From Nocardia macrotermitis (GTDB lineage Bacteria > Actinomycetota > Actinomycetes > Mycobacteriales > Mycobacteriaceae): a stretch of 64,000 nt of DNA. Position numbers and translations under genes: made by a program. The stretch is taken from assembly GCF_009604405.1 (NCBI RefSeq), contig NZ_WEGK01000002.1:1-64000 (forward strand), given 5' to 3'. The notes beneath the pieces were generated by a model. The model worked only from the letters and a program-made list of their open reading frames with translations. It searched no databases and had not been told where the DNA came from. Of the stretch, positions 56,507 to 64,000 are shown one piece after another; within the stretch, counting starts at the first letter, position 1; each line of letters starts with the position of its first letter.

Positions 56507-56634
56507 GCGGCTCCCCGACACCCCGTCCGCACGCGCCCCCGGCAAACGCAGGAGACGTGGCGGCGGTCGACTCGCTACGATCTGTCGAACGTTCCGAGGG
56601 GGCTTCGGCTACCGCACCCGGAGGGAAGGAAAAC

Positions 56635-57636
56635 ATGACGGAGAACACCCCGCCGCAGGACGAGTCGCCGCAGGACGCCAACCAGTGGTGGTCCACCCCG
56701 GCCAGTACCGGTTCGGGCACACCGCTGACCGGCACCGATCCGACGATCCTGGGCGGCAACCAGGCTTTCGGCACCGCCGGGCACGCCCAGCAGCCGTACA
56801 CGCCGCCGACGTACAACCCGCAGCCCTACGGCCAGTCGGGGGTGCAGCCGATTCCGCAGCCGCCTTCGCAGCCGACGCCGCAACCGGTCGTCCAGCCGCA
56901 GATGGGGTACACCGGACAGCAGCCGCAACCCCAGTTCACCGGCGGTTACCCCCAGCAGCCCGCCTTCACGCCGCGTCCGCCGCAGAAGAGCAACGCCGCG
57001 CTGTGGATCATCGGCGGTGTGGTCGGCCTGGTGGTGATCATCGGTGTCGTGATCGGCATCGTCGCGGTGAGCAGCAGCAACGACAGCTCCTCCTCGATCC
57101 TGGGCAAGAACAAGGTCGACGGCGACTACAACATGTCCAGCGTCAGCAACGCGTGCAACCTGGTCGACATGACGGTGCTGAGCAAATGGGCCACCACCCC
57201 CAAGTCCAGCCCGACGCACACCGAACGCGCACCGGACAGCACCATCGGCGGCGGTTCGCTGGACTGCAACGGCTCCTACGAGGGCGGCGGCGGCAAGTAC
57301 AGCACCAACAGCGCTTCGCTGTCCCTGGACGTCAACTTCCAGAGCAAGTACGGCTCGCCCGACTACACCATGTGGAAGGACTCCGACACCAAGACCACGG
57401 GCAGCGGCCGCAGCTCGGGTGATCTGCCCGGTGTCGGCTCGCAGGCGTACTACGCCGTCGAACAGGACGACTACTCCAGTTTCACGGTCTACAACTACAC
57501 CTGCGCCACGATGGACTCCAACCTCTCGGCGAAGGTCGAACTGCGCATCTACGCCGACAGCACCCTCAACAAGGACGACGTCGCCACCACCTGCAAGAAC
57601 CAGCTCAAGAAGGTCCTCACCGGCCTGCACAAGTGA
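56635..57636 (+). CDS. Membrane-anchored secreted protein with proline-rich head
   Basis: 333 residues from ATG 56635 after GAGGGAAGGAAAAC. Residues 1-118 are proline/glutamine-rich and cytoplasmic; one membrane helix (ALWIIGGVVGLVVIIGVVIG) is near 122-145; the external domain of about 185 residues has four cysteines (NACNLVDM, LDCNGS, YTCATMD, TTCKNQL) that can form two disulfides. The layout NACNLVD..LSKW resembles DUF3558-like lipoproteins, but the family call is tentative. It is probably an envelope protein; tRNA-Ser(GGA) follows. Confidence 0.7.
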   Translation: MTENTPPQDESPQDANQWWSTPASTGSGTPLTGTDPTILGGNQAFGTAGHAQQPYTPPTYNPQPYGQSGVQPIPQPPSQPTPQPVVQPQMGYTGQQPQPQFTGGYPQQPAFTPRPPQKSNAALWIIGGVVGLVVIIGVVIGIVAVSSSNDSSSSILGKNKVDGDYNMSSVSNACNLVDMTVLSKWATTPKSSPTHTERAPDSTIGGGSLDCNGSYEGGGGKYSTNSASLSLDVNFQSKYGSPDYTMWKDSDTKTTGSGRSSGDLPGVGSQAYYAVEQDDYSSFTVYNYTCATMDSNLSAKVELRIYADSTLNKDDVATTCKNQLKKVLTGLHK

Positions 57637-57700
57637 GCGTCGACCCCCTCCGACAGGCCGGTTTGGTGCCACCAGGGGGTCAACCGGTATATTGCTGACC

Positions 57701-57785
57701 GGAGGATTCGCCTAGTGGCCTATGGCGCTCGCCTGGAACGCGGGTTGGGTTAACGCCCTCAGGGGTTCAAATCCCCTATCCTCCG
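57701..57785 (+). tRNA. tRNA-Ser (anticodon GGA)
   Basis: An 85-nt class II tRNA. Acceptor arms GGAGGAT and ATCCTCC pair, with a G discriminator; the anticodon stem CTCGC/GCGGG holds the loop CTGGAAC giving GGA; a variable arm and the T arm with GGTTCAAATCC follow. CCA is found in the next three bases. Confidence 0.95.
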
Positions 57786-57790
57786 CCACG

Positions 57791-57832
57791 GCAGAGCCCC
57801 GGCGGGATCAATTGATCCCGCCGGGGCTCTGC
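57791..57832 (+). terminator. Terminator after tRNA-Ser(GGA), perfect 42-bp palindrome
   Basis: GCAGAGCCCCGGCGGGATCA and TGATCCCGCCGGGGCTCTGC pair completely around two central bases. A TCGTTCTC run follows. Confidence 0.88.
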
Positions 57833-58039
57833 TCGTTCTCCGGGGATTGAGGGGGGCTCTCGCGGTACCTGTCTCGGCAGGGACTCCCGGACGTTCCGGA
57901 CGCCTGTCAACGTTTGAGTCGGCTCCCGGCTACACGGCGGAGAACCGATGGATCCGCGGAGCCTCATCGATTCGATTCGGCTGCATCGGACGCGCGAGCG
58001 GGTCGGCGCATGCTGCCGCGACAGAAGGAGCGAAGGTCA

Positions 58040-58843
58040 ATGGCGGATAGTCAATTCACTACTCACGCAGAGCTTTTCGATCTGAGTGGGAAGTACGCAC
58101 TCGTCACCGGCGGTACCAGGGGGATCGGGATGATGATCGCGCGCGGGCTGTTGCGGGCGGGTGCTCGCGTCGTCGTCAGCTCGCGTAAGGCGGATGCGTG
58201 TGCGGAGGCGCAGCGGTTGCTGTCGGAGTTCGGCGATGTTCGAGCAATTCCCGCTGATCTGTCGAGGTATGACGAGTGTCAGCGTCTCGCGGACCTTGTC
58301 GTGGGTGACTCGGAAAGCCTGGACATCCTCGTCAACAATGCCGGAGCGATGTGGCGTGAGCCGCTGGAGACGTTCCCGGACGAGGGTTGGGACACCGTGC
58401 TCGACCTCAATCTCAAGGCCCCGTTCCGGCTCGTGCAGGCGCTGCTGCCCGCGCTTCGCCGGGCGGGTACCGCCGAGGATCCCGCGCGGATCATCAACAT
58501 CGGCAGCATCGCCGCCATTCACGTCGCCGCTGCGCCCAACTACTCGTACGCCAGCAGTAAGGCGGCGCTTCATCAGCTCACCAGGGTGCTTGCCAGGGAA
58601 CTGGGGCCACAGCACGTCACGGTGAACGCGGTGGCTCCGGGAGTGTTCCCGTCGGAGATGATGGCGGCCACGCTCGAGGCGATCGGGGACGAGATCGCGG
58701 GGAAGGCACCGCTGCGCCGGATCGGCCGCGACGACGACATGGCCGGGGTCGCCGTGTTCCTCGCCAGCCGGGCCGGGGCGTATATGACGGGTGCCATTGT
58801 CCCGGTCGACGGTGGCGTCGCGACGACGGCAACAGGTACCTAG
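58040..58843 (+). CDS. SDR family oxidoreductase
   Basis: 267 residues from ATG 58040 after AAGGAG. Classical short-chain dehydrogenase: cofactor motif TGGTRGIG, NNAG (LDILVNNAGAMW), catalytic Ser in GSIAAIHVAAA and YxxxK in YSYASSKAALH; the C-terminal GAYMTGAIVPVDGGV is typical. It is similar to gluconate or ketoacyl reductases; the substrate is unknown. An HTH gene starts 63 bp later on the same strand and probably regulates it. Confidence 0.9.
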   Translation: MADSQFTTHAELFDLSGKYALVTGGTRGIGMMIARGLLRAGARVVVSSRKADACAEAQRLLSEFGDVRAIPADLSRYDECQRLADLVVGDSESLDILVNNAGAMWREPLETFPDEGWDTVLDLNLKAPFRLVQALLPALRRAGTAEDPARIINIGSIAAIHVAAAPNYSYASSKAALHQLTRVLARELGPQHVTVNAVAPGVFPSEMMAATLEAIGDEIAGKAPLRRIGRDDDMAGVAVFLASRAGAYMTGAIVPVDGGVATTATGT

Positions 58844-58906
58844 GTGTAACCGTCGGGGTACCAGCAGTGCCTCCTTCGGCCCGCGGACAGTGCTTATCGT
58901 GAAGGG

Positions 58907-59785
58907 ATGGCGATGACCGATCTGCGTACCGAGATCAAGGAGTTCCTGAGCTCGCGTCGTGCGCGGATCGCGCCCGAACGGGCCGGACTGCCCGCGTACG
59001 GCGGCAACCGCCGGGTCAAGGGGCTGCGTCGTGAAGAGGTAGCCCTGTTGGCCGGGGTATCGGTCGACTACTACGTGCGGATGGAGCGTGGCAGTCTCAC
59101 CGGCGCTTCCGACGGGGTGCTCGACGCGTTGGCTTCGGCCTTGCAACTCGACGAGGCCGAGCGCGATCACCTGTTCCACCTCGCGCGGCAGTCCAGGACG
59201 CCCGGCGGTGCACGCCGTCGGCGACCCGCTGTGACGGTGCGTCCGGCGCTTCAGCAGGTGCTCGACGCCCTCACCGACGCCCCGGCCTGGATCTGCAACG
59301 GCCGTTACGACGTGCTGGCCACGAATCAGCTTGCCCGCGCGCTGTATTCACCGGTGCTGGCCGACCCGCGACGGCCCGCGAACACCGCGCGGTTCGTGTA
59401 CCTGAATCCCGAAGCGGCACAGGCGTTCTTCGTCGACTACGACCGGATCGCCTGCGATGTGGCCGCGAAGCTGCGCATGGAAGCCGGTCGCAATCCGCAC
59501 GACGCGGAACTGATCGCTCTGGTCGGCGAATTGTCAACGCGCAGTGAGCTGTTCCGACAGCGGTGGGCATCCCAGGACGTTCGGCTGCACCGGTCCGGAC
59601 ACAAGCGTCTGCATCATCCGGTGGTGGGCCGGCTCGACCTGGACGTCGAGTCGATGGACCTGTCCTCCGAACCCGGCCTGCTCCTGAACGTCTACACCGC
59701 GCCCGCGGGCACGGCCGCCGCGGACGGCTTGGCGCTGTTGGCGTCGTGGGCGGCCGGCCAGGCGACCGAGATTCGGCTGATCTAG
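58907..59785 (+). CDS. HTH regulator with MmyB-like ligand domain
   Basis: 292 residues. The XRE HTH is RRVKGLRREEVALLAGVSVD followed by YYVRMERGSL, and the C-terminal domain (APAWICNGRYDVLATNQLAR; RFVYLNPEAAQAFFVDYDRI; LDLDVESMDLSSEPGLLLNV) is the MmyB-like PAS-type ligand-binding fold. Such regulators usually control a neighbouring SDR gene, here upstream and in the same direction instead of divergent. The stop overlaps that of the convergent SsuD gene by 4 bp. Confidence 0.88.
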   Translation: MAMTDLRTEIKEFLSSRRARIAPERAGLPAYGGNRRVKGLRREEVALLAGVSVDYYVRMERGSLTGASDGVLDALASALQLDEAERDHLFHLARQSRTPGGARRRRPAVTVRPALQQVLDALTDAPAWICNGRYDVLATNQLARALYSPVLADPRRPANTARFVYLNPEAAQAFFVDYDRIACDVAAKLRMEAGRNPHDAELIALVGELSTRSELFRQRWASQDVRLHRSGHKRLHHPVVGRLDLDVESMDLSSEPGLLLNVYTAPAGTAAADGLALLASWAAGQATEIRLI

Positions 59786-60933
59786 CTGCTGCTGGCGGCG
59801 GCGGTCGCGAAGGGGGTCGTAGCGGCCGGACGGAAGCGACGGGTGGGATGCTTCCAGAGCCCGCGACGTTCGAGAATGGGCAGCACACCCTCGCCGAACC
59901 AGTACGCCTCCTCGACGTGCGGGTAGCCCGACAGGATGAACTGGCTGATGCCGAGGCGGGAGTATTCGACGAGACGTTCGGCGACCTCTTCGTGCGAGCC
60001 GACCAGGGCGGTGCCCGCGCCGCCGCGGACCAGGCCGACGCCTGCCCACAGGTTGGGGGCGATCTCCAGACGGTCGGTGGCGCCGCCGTGCAGATCCAGC
60101 ATGCGGCGCTGGCCCTCGGATTCGCTCTTGGCCAGATTCGCTTGCACGCGTTCGATATCCGCGGGATCCACGGCCTCCAGCAAACGATCGGCTTCGGCCC
60201 ACGCCTGCTCGGAGGTGTCGCGGGAGATGACATGGATGCGCAGGCCGTAGTCGAGCTTGCGACCGTGGTCCACGGCCAGCCGACGGATCCACTCGAGCTT
60301 CTTGCTCACTGCGAAAAGTGGCTCGCCCCAAGTCAAATAGGTATCCGCGTACTGTGCGGCGATCGGGCCCGCGGGTGCCGAGGAGCCGCCGAAGAACACC
60401 GGCGGGATCGGATCGGGGTGGTTGTTGAGCAGCGCGTTGCGGACCTGAAGGTGTTTGCCTTCGAAGCTGATCGGCTCGCGGTTACCCCACAGTTCACGCA
60501 CGATGTGCAGGAATTCGCCGGTGCGCTCGTAGCGCTGTTCCTTGTCCAGGAAGTCGCCGTACGCCTGCTGTTCGTGCGGTTCGCCGCCGGTGACGACGTT
60601 CAGCAGCAGCCGGCCGCGCGAATGCCGCTGGAAGGTGCCCGCCATCTGCGCGGCCAGCGTCGGGCTGACCACGCCGGGACGGAAGGCGACCAGGAATTTC
60701 AGCGTCTCGGTCGTCTCCACCAGCATGGCCGTGGTGAGCCAGGCGTCCTCGCACCAGGCCCCGGTCGGGGTGAGCACCCCCTCGAAACCGTTCTCCTCCG
60801 CGGCGCCGGCGATCTGATTCAGATAGCGCAGCGAGGCGGGTCGATCGCCCGACATCGCGGTGCCGTGGCCGCCCGCGACCAGGTTGCGGGAATCGCCGTA
60901 GGTGGGTAGGAACCAGTGGAAGTTCAAGCTCAT
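59782..60933 (-). CDS. ssuD: FMNH2-dependent alkanesulfonate monooxygenase (SsuD type)
   Basis: 383 residues. SsuD releases sulfite from alkanesulfonates with reduced flavin. Landmarks are NFHWFLPTYGDSRNLVAGG, FEGVLTPTGAWCEDAWLTTA (with the Cys of the family), LKFLVAFRPGVVSPTLAAQM, GRLLLNVVTGGEPHEQQAYG and the C-terminal FILSGYPHVEEAYWFGEGVL. No ssuABC transporter or ssuE is next to it. Related enzymes act on dimethylsulfone (SfnG), so the exact substrate is not settled. Confidence 0.85.
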   Translation of the reverse strand: MSLNFHWFLPTYGDSRNLVAGGHGTAMSGDRPASLRYLNQIAGAAEENGFEGVLTPTGAWCEDAWLTTAMLVETTETLKFLVAFRPGVVSPTLAAQMAGTFQRHSRGRLLLNVVTGGEPHEQQAYGDFLDKEQRYERTGEFLHIVRELWGNREPISFEGKHLQVRNALLNNHPDPIPPVFFGGSSAPAGPIAAQYADTYLTWGEPLFAVSKKLEWIRRLAVDHGRKLDYGLRIHVISRDTSEQAWAEADRLLEAVDPADIERVQANLAKSESEGQRRMLDLHGGATDRLEIAPNLWAGVGLVRGGAGTALVGSHEEVAERLVEYSRLGISQFILSGYPHVEEAYWFGEGVLPILERRGLWKHPTRRFRPAATTPFATAAASSS

Positions 60934-61224
60934 TCGAGCGCAACCCTTTCAGGATGGAACAGTTCTTCGGGCGGGCGGCGCGCCGCGCGGGGACGGCGCT
61001 CCAGTACGCGATACTGCCCGAATCGGACACCCGGGTCAGCGGTTGAAATCTGGGTGTTTCTTAACCTGTCGTGATCGTCACGTGATGCCCGACGCTGATG
61101 GTCGGCCGCTCACGGGCAGTGTGAGCGGCTGTTCTTCGGCGAACTCTGCCGAATCCTCGCGATGCCGGTCACGGGGAGGTCGTGGCCAAGCACGGCGTCG
61201 CGATTCGAAGATGAGGGAAATACC
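60934..61224. other. Divergent intergenic region
   Basis: About 290 bp between the ssuD-like gene and the first secreted glycine-rich gene. No ORF or strong operator was supported; both promoters must lie here. Confidence 0.4.
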
Positions 61225-61929
61225 GTGAAATTGAACAAGGTCGCTGTGGTCGCGGCCCTGGTCGTCACGGCGCTGGGATTGTCGTCCGGTGTGTCTTCTG
61301 CCACACCGAACGGGTCCGACGGCGTCGTCGATTACAAGGCAACCACCACCAAGAGTTCGACGATCATCTCCACCGACGCCGGATCGCTGGATGCGCGTGA
61401 CGGGGTGTTCACGATCCGGGCGAATAACGGAAAAGTCCTGGCCGGGACCGAATTATCCTTCCGGGTGGATGATTTCGTGTTTCCGATCGCCGCGGATATC
61501 GCCGGTCGGACCGCCACGTTGACCCCGCGGTTCGACGTCCAGCACGCGGTGTACAAGCCGGTGGATCTGCCGTATCAGAACACCGCGCCGTGGAAGACGC
61601 CGTACGACCGCGAGCAGGCGGCGTGGAACCGGTTGACCAGCACCATCAGCGCCGGCGCCACCGTCGGCACCCTGGTCGGCGGCCTGACCGGCGGGGCCGT
61701 GGGCTGCTTGCTCGGCGGTATCGCGGGGGCGACCGTCGCCGCGGCCGCGATCGTGGGTCTTTTCGGCGCGTTCCTGCCCGCGGCGCTGGTCGGCTGCTTC
61801 GGCGGCATCATCGCGGTCGGTGCGCTGGGCACCCTGGCCGGACAATTGCTGGTGACCGCGCCGGTCGCGGTGATCGCGGCGATTCAATATTTCACCACCA
61901 TCAATGCGCCGTTCACTCCGGCAAGGTAA
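61225..61929 (+). CDS. Secreted glycine-rich protein, tandem paralogue 1
   Basis: 234 residues from GTG 61225 (GAGGGAAATACC upstream). A Sec signal peptide (KLNKVAVVAALVVTALGLSS, cleavage after a SSA-T-type site near 27) is followed by a beta-type domain, the shared motif HAVYKPVDLPYQNTAPWKTP, and a C-terminal region with two long Gly-zipper membrane-like segments (VGTLVGGLTGGAVGCLLGGI; FGGIIAVGALGTLAGQLLV). It may form membrane-inserting or pore-like hairpins. Function is unknown. A close paralogue follows directly. Confidence 0.75.
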   Translation: MKLNKVAVVAALVVTALGLSSGVSSATPNGSDGVVDYKATTTKSSTIISTDAGSLDARDGVFTIRANNGKVLAGTELSFRVDDFVFPIAADIAGRTATLTPRFDVQHAVYKPVDLPYQNTAPWKTPYDREQAAWNRLTSTISAGATVGTLVGGLTGGAVGCLLGGIAGATVAAAAIVGLFGAFLPAALVGCFGGIIAVGALGTLAGQLLVTAPVAVIAAIQYFTTINAPFTPAR

Positions 61930-62179
61930 TGTTCACCACTATCACGACGCCGTTACACGAACGGCGAGGTGATCGGTGAATCGGACCCGGTGCGAATGCA
62001 CCGGGGGGACACCGCCCCGCTCGGGAATACCGGGCGGGTGCGGGTCCGGAGTGAGACCTGTGCCGGCGGGGCTCATGGATTCCCCGTCGAATGAATTCGT
62101 CCTGATGGGCGGATGCATTCGCATGTGGGGCGGTGCAGCGCCCCGGTCCTGTCGGTTTTGATGATGAGGGAATACAAAA

Positions 62180-62890
62180 GTGAAGATGCGTAAGTTCGCG
62201 GTGGTCGCGGCTCTCGTAACAACCGCACTCGGCGTCACCGCCGGGGGTGCCAACGCCGCGCCGCAGCAGAGCGCGCCGGAGGCCGTCAACTTCAAGGCGT
62301 GGTCGACTCCGACCGCTTCCGTCGTTCAGACCGACGCCGGTTCCATGGCCGTCGAGAACGGCGTGTTCAAGATCAAGGCCGCCGACGGAAAGACCGTTGC
62401 CGGAACGGAACTGAAGTTCCGGGTCGACGACTTCGAATTCCCGATCGCGGCGAACATCGCCAACCACACCGCCACCCTGACCCCGCAGTTCGACATGGGG
62501 CACGCGGTCTACAAGCCGGTGGATCTGCCGTACCAGAACACCGCGCCGTGGAAGACCCCGTACGACCGTGAGCAGGCGGCCTGGAACCGGATGAAGGACA
62601 CCATCTCCACCGGTGCCACCGTCGGTACCCTGGTCGGCGGCCTGACCGGTGGCGCCATCGGATGTGTGCTCGGCGGTATCGCCGGTGCGACCGTGTCGGC
62701 GGCGGCGATCGTGGGCCTGTTCGGCGCGTTCCTGCCCGCCGCGGTGATCGGCTGCTTCGGCGGCATCATCGCCGTCGGTGCGCTGGGTACCCTCGCGGGT
62801 CAGCTGCTGGTGACCGCTCCGGTCGCCATCGCGGCCGCGGTGCAGTACTTCCAGACGATCAACGCGCCGTTCGTTCCCGCTGGTAAGTAA
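62180..62890 (+). CDS. Secreted glycine-rich protein, tandem paralogue 2
   Basis: 236 residues from GTG 62180, preceded by the same GATGAGGGAA sequence as its neighbour. The signal peptide is MKMRKFAVVAALVTTALGVT with cleavage after GANA-A near 27. From about residue 60 it is nearly identical in plan to paralogue 1 (GTELKFRVDDFEFPIAANIA; HAVYKPVDLPYQNTAPWKTP; glycine zippers with paired Cys in IGCVLGG and IGCFGG). The conserved two cysteines could bridge the hairpins. Function is unknown. Confidence 0.75.
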   Translation: MKMRKFAVVAALVTTALGVTAGGANAAPQQSAPEAVNFKAWSTPTASVVQTDAGSMAVENGVFKIKAADGKTVAGTELKFRVDDFEFPIAANIANHTATLTPQFDMGHAVYKPVDLPYQNTAPWKTPYDREQAAWNRMKDTISTGATVGTLVGGLTGGAIGCVLGGIAGATVSAAAIVGLFGAFLPAAVIGCFGGIIAVGALGTLAGQLLVTAPVAIAAAVQYFQTINAPFVPAGK

Positions 62891-62901
62891 TTCTCGGTTC
62901 G

Positions 62902-62934
62902 CAGCGCCCCGTCCGGATTCCGGGCGGGGCGCTG
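62902..62934 (+). terminator. Terminator after the secreted paralogues
   Basis: CAGCGCCCCGTCCGG and CCGGGCGGGGCGCTG arms, with one G-T pair, form a long stem with a 3-4 nt loop, 11 bp past the stop. Confidence 0.8.
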
Positions 62935-63035
62935 TTGGCTTCCGGATGAGGTCCGGCGGCGTTCGCGGCGAAGGTATTTCGATCCCGCTGCGCGTAAACC
63001 GTGAGCGAGCGACGAGTTCGGGCGATCGTTCCGAT

Positions 63036-64000
63036 ATGACCTCCACCGCCTCGCGCACCACCACCGATTCCGAGCTCACCGAGATCTTCGCGCCCGTCTT
63101 CGAGCGGATCGCCGCGGGCGCGTTGCAGCGCGAGATCGACCGCCGCCTGCCGCACGAGGAGGTGGGCTGGTTGCGTGCCGCGAAGTTCGGCGCGTTGCGG
63201 GTGCCCGTCGAGTTCGGTGGTTACGGGGCCAGCGCGCGGCAGTTGTTCGGGTTGCTGATCGAGCTGGCCGCGGCGGAATCCAATCTGCCGCAGGCACTTC
63301 GGGTGCACTTCTCGTTCGTCGAGGATCAGCTGCTGGCCCAGCCGTCCCCGGCGAGTGAGCAGTGGTTGCGGGCGGTGGCGAACGGGACGCTGGTGGGTAA
63401 CGCGATCACCGAACCCGGTGTGGGCGCGGTGGATCGGTACCGAACCACGTTGACCCCGGACGGGGCGGACTGGCGGTTGAACGGCGTCAAGTACTACAGC
63501 ACCGGATCGCTGTACGCCGATCACATCCTGGTCGCGGCGGATCAGGACGGTGAGCGGGTGTCGGTCCTGGTCGACGCCGAGGCCTCCGGGGTGCGGCAGC
63601 ACGACGACTGGGACGGTTTCGGGCAGCGGCTGACCGCAAGTGGCACAACCGAATTCGAGAACGTCGCGGTGGCCGCGGACCGGGTTCTCGGACCGGGATA
63701 CGGCGGGCCCGGCGCGACCTACGCCACCGCCTATCTCCAGCTGGTGCAGTTGGCCGTGCTCGCGGGCATCGCCCAGCGCGCCGAACTCGACGTGCGGACC
63801 TGGGTGGCCGAGCGTACCCGCACCTACACGCACGCCGCCGCGGATCTGCCGCGCGAGGATCCGCTGGTACAGCAGGTGATCGGTCAGCTCTCGGCGGCGG
63901 CGTTCACCGCGCGGGCGACCGTGCTGGCCGTCGCCGACCGCCTGGACGAGGTGCTGGATTCCGGCGCGAGCGACGAGAACGCATTGGTGGCACTGGAATT
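63036..64000 (+). CDS. Acyl-CoA dehydrogenase family flavoprotein, DszC/SfnB-like (partial)
   Basis: The first 321 residues are in the window; the gene runs off the right edge. The N-terminal helices (RLPHEEVGWLRAAKFGALRV, PVEFGGYGASARQLFGLLIE), the flavin region VGNAITEPGVGAVDRYRTTL and the KYYSTGSLYADHILVAAD segment place it in the acyl-CoA dehydrogenase fold. The pattern resembles flavin-dependent monooxygenases and oxidoreductases of sulfur metabolism (DszC, SfnB) more than true acyl-CoA dehydrogenases, and a SsuD-like gene lies nearby. The catalytic Glu region lies outside the visible part, so the activity is open. The ATG has no clear ribosome binding site. Confidence 0.7.
   Translation, partial: MTSTASRTTTDSELTEIFAPVFERIAAGALQREIDRRLPHEEVGWLRAAKFGALRVPVEFGGYGASARQLFGLLIELAAAESNLPQALRVHFSFVEDQLLAQPSPASEQWLRAVANGTLVGNAITEPGVGAVDRYRTTLTPDGADWRLNGVKYYSTGSLYADHILVAADQDGERVSVLVDAEASGVRQHDDWDGFGQRLTASGTTEFENVAVAADRVLGPGYGGPGATYATAYLQLVQLAVLAGIAQRAELDVRTWVAERTRTYTHAAADLPREDPLVQQVIGQLSAAAFTARATVLAVADRLDEVLDSGASDENALVALE

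Noticed and set aside
60934..61040. Cysteine-containing leader peptide upstream of the ssuD-like gene
   Set aside because: A short in-frame ORF exists, but it lacks the usual compact leader-peptide pattern and any following attenuator hairpin.

Overview
The window is high-GC actinobacterial DNA, most likely from Nocardia or a close relative in the Mycobacteriales. This rests on gene content (a rifampin monooxygenase of the Nocardia type with a rifamycin-associated element, an actinobacterial QcrB, MMPL transport, a PknG-type C-terminal domain, a CpnT-like toxin start) and on frequent GTG and apparently leaderless starts. Gene order around tadA/tyrA/tRNA-Ser and around the aspartate aminotransferase/SRP RNA resembles the mycobacterial chromosome, so housekeeping backbone alternates with accessory blocks. 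The genus is an inference.

Layout. 1-2 kb: start of a CpnT/WXG100-like toxin gene (minus) and a free-standing PknG C-terminal domain without a kinase. 2-9.6 kb: a minus-strand sulfur operon (alkyl sulfatase broken by a frameshift, SulP transporter, GAP-family protein) bracketed by three copies of a 300-400 bp cassette, each encoding a 38-40 residue membrane microprotein with a strong ribosome binding site; then a Dcm-type methylase with a Vsr endonuclease. 10-16.3 kb: DUF998 protein, a heterodimeric ABC exporter pair and a glycolipid-binding-domain protein. 16.6-18.8 kb: tyrA, tadA and its partner, tRNA-Ser(CGA). 18.8-21.4 kb: HicAB, two HTH proteins and a deletion scar joining a tetR remnant to an alcohol dehydrogenase remnant. 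21.4-31.6 kb: small metabolic genes, several with clear palindromic operators, minisatellites of 111 bp and 17 bp, and the rifampin resistance gene rox behind its element.

31.7-39.3 kb: MMPL transporter, TetR and Rrf2 regulators and a second ABC exporter pair. 39.3-48.6 kb: tgt, a YhhQ-type queuine/queuosine-precursor transporter and a GluQ-RS form a dispersed queuosine salvage and modification set; between them lie a Fic protein and a stand-alone HsdR-N-like protein flanked by direct repeats. 48.6-53.1 kb: a structured leader before a DUF397 gene, an orphan qcrB, a split WS/DGAT-like acyltransferase and a MazEF-type pair. 53.2-57.8 kb: DNA glycosylase, methyltransferase, aspartate aminotransferase, SRP RNA, a membrane-anchored secreted protein and tRNA-Ser(GGA). 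58-64 kb: SDR and HTH regulator, SsuD-type monooxygenase, two tandem secreted glycine-rich paralogues and the start of an acyl-CoA dehydrogenase/DszC-like flavoprotein.

Sulfur scavenging recurs (alkyl sulfatase, SulP, SsuD, possible DszC-like enzyme), as do drug export and resistance (rox, two ABC pairs, MMPL) and toxin or defence modules (HicAB, MazEF, Fic, HsdR-N-like, Dcm/Vsr, CpnT-like). The least explained feature is the triplicated microprotein cassette, whose conserved layout resembles a type I toxin-antitoxin locus but is not recognised here as a known family.
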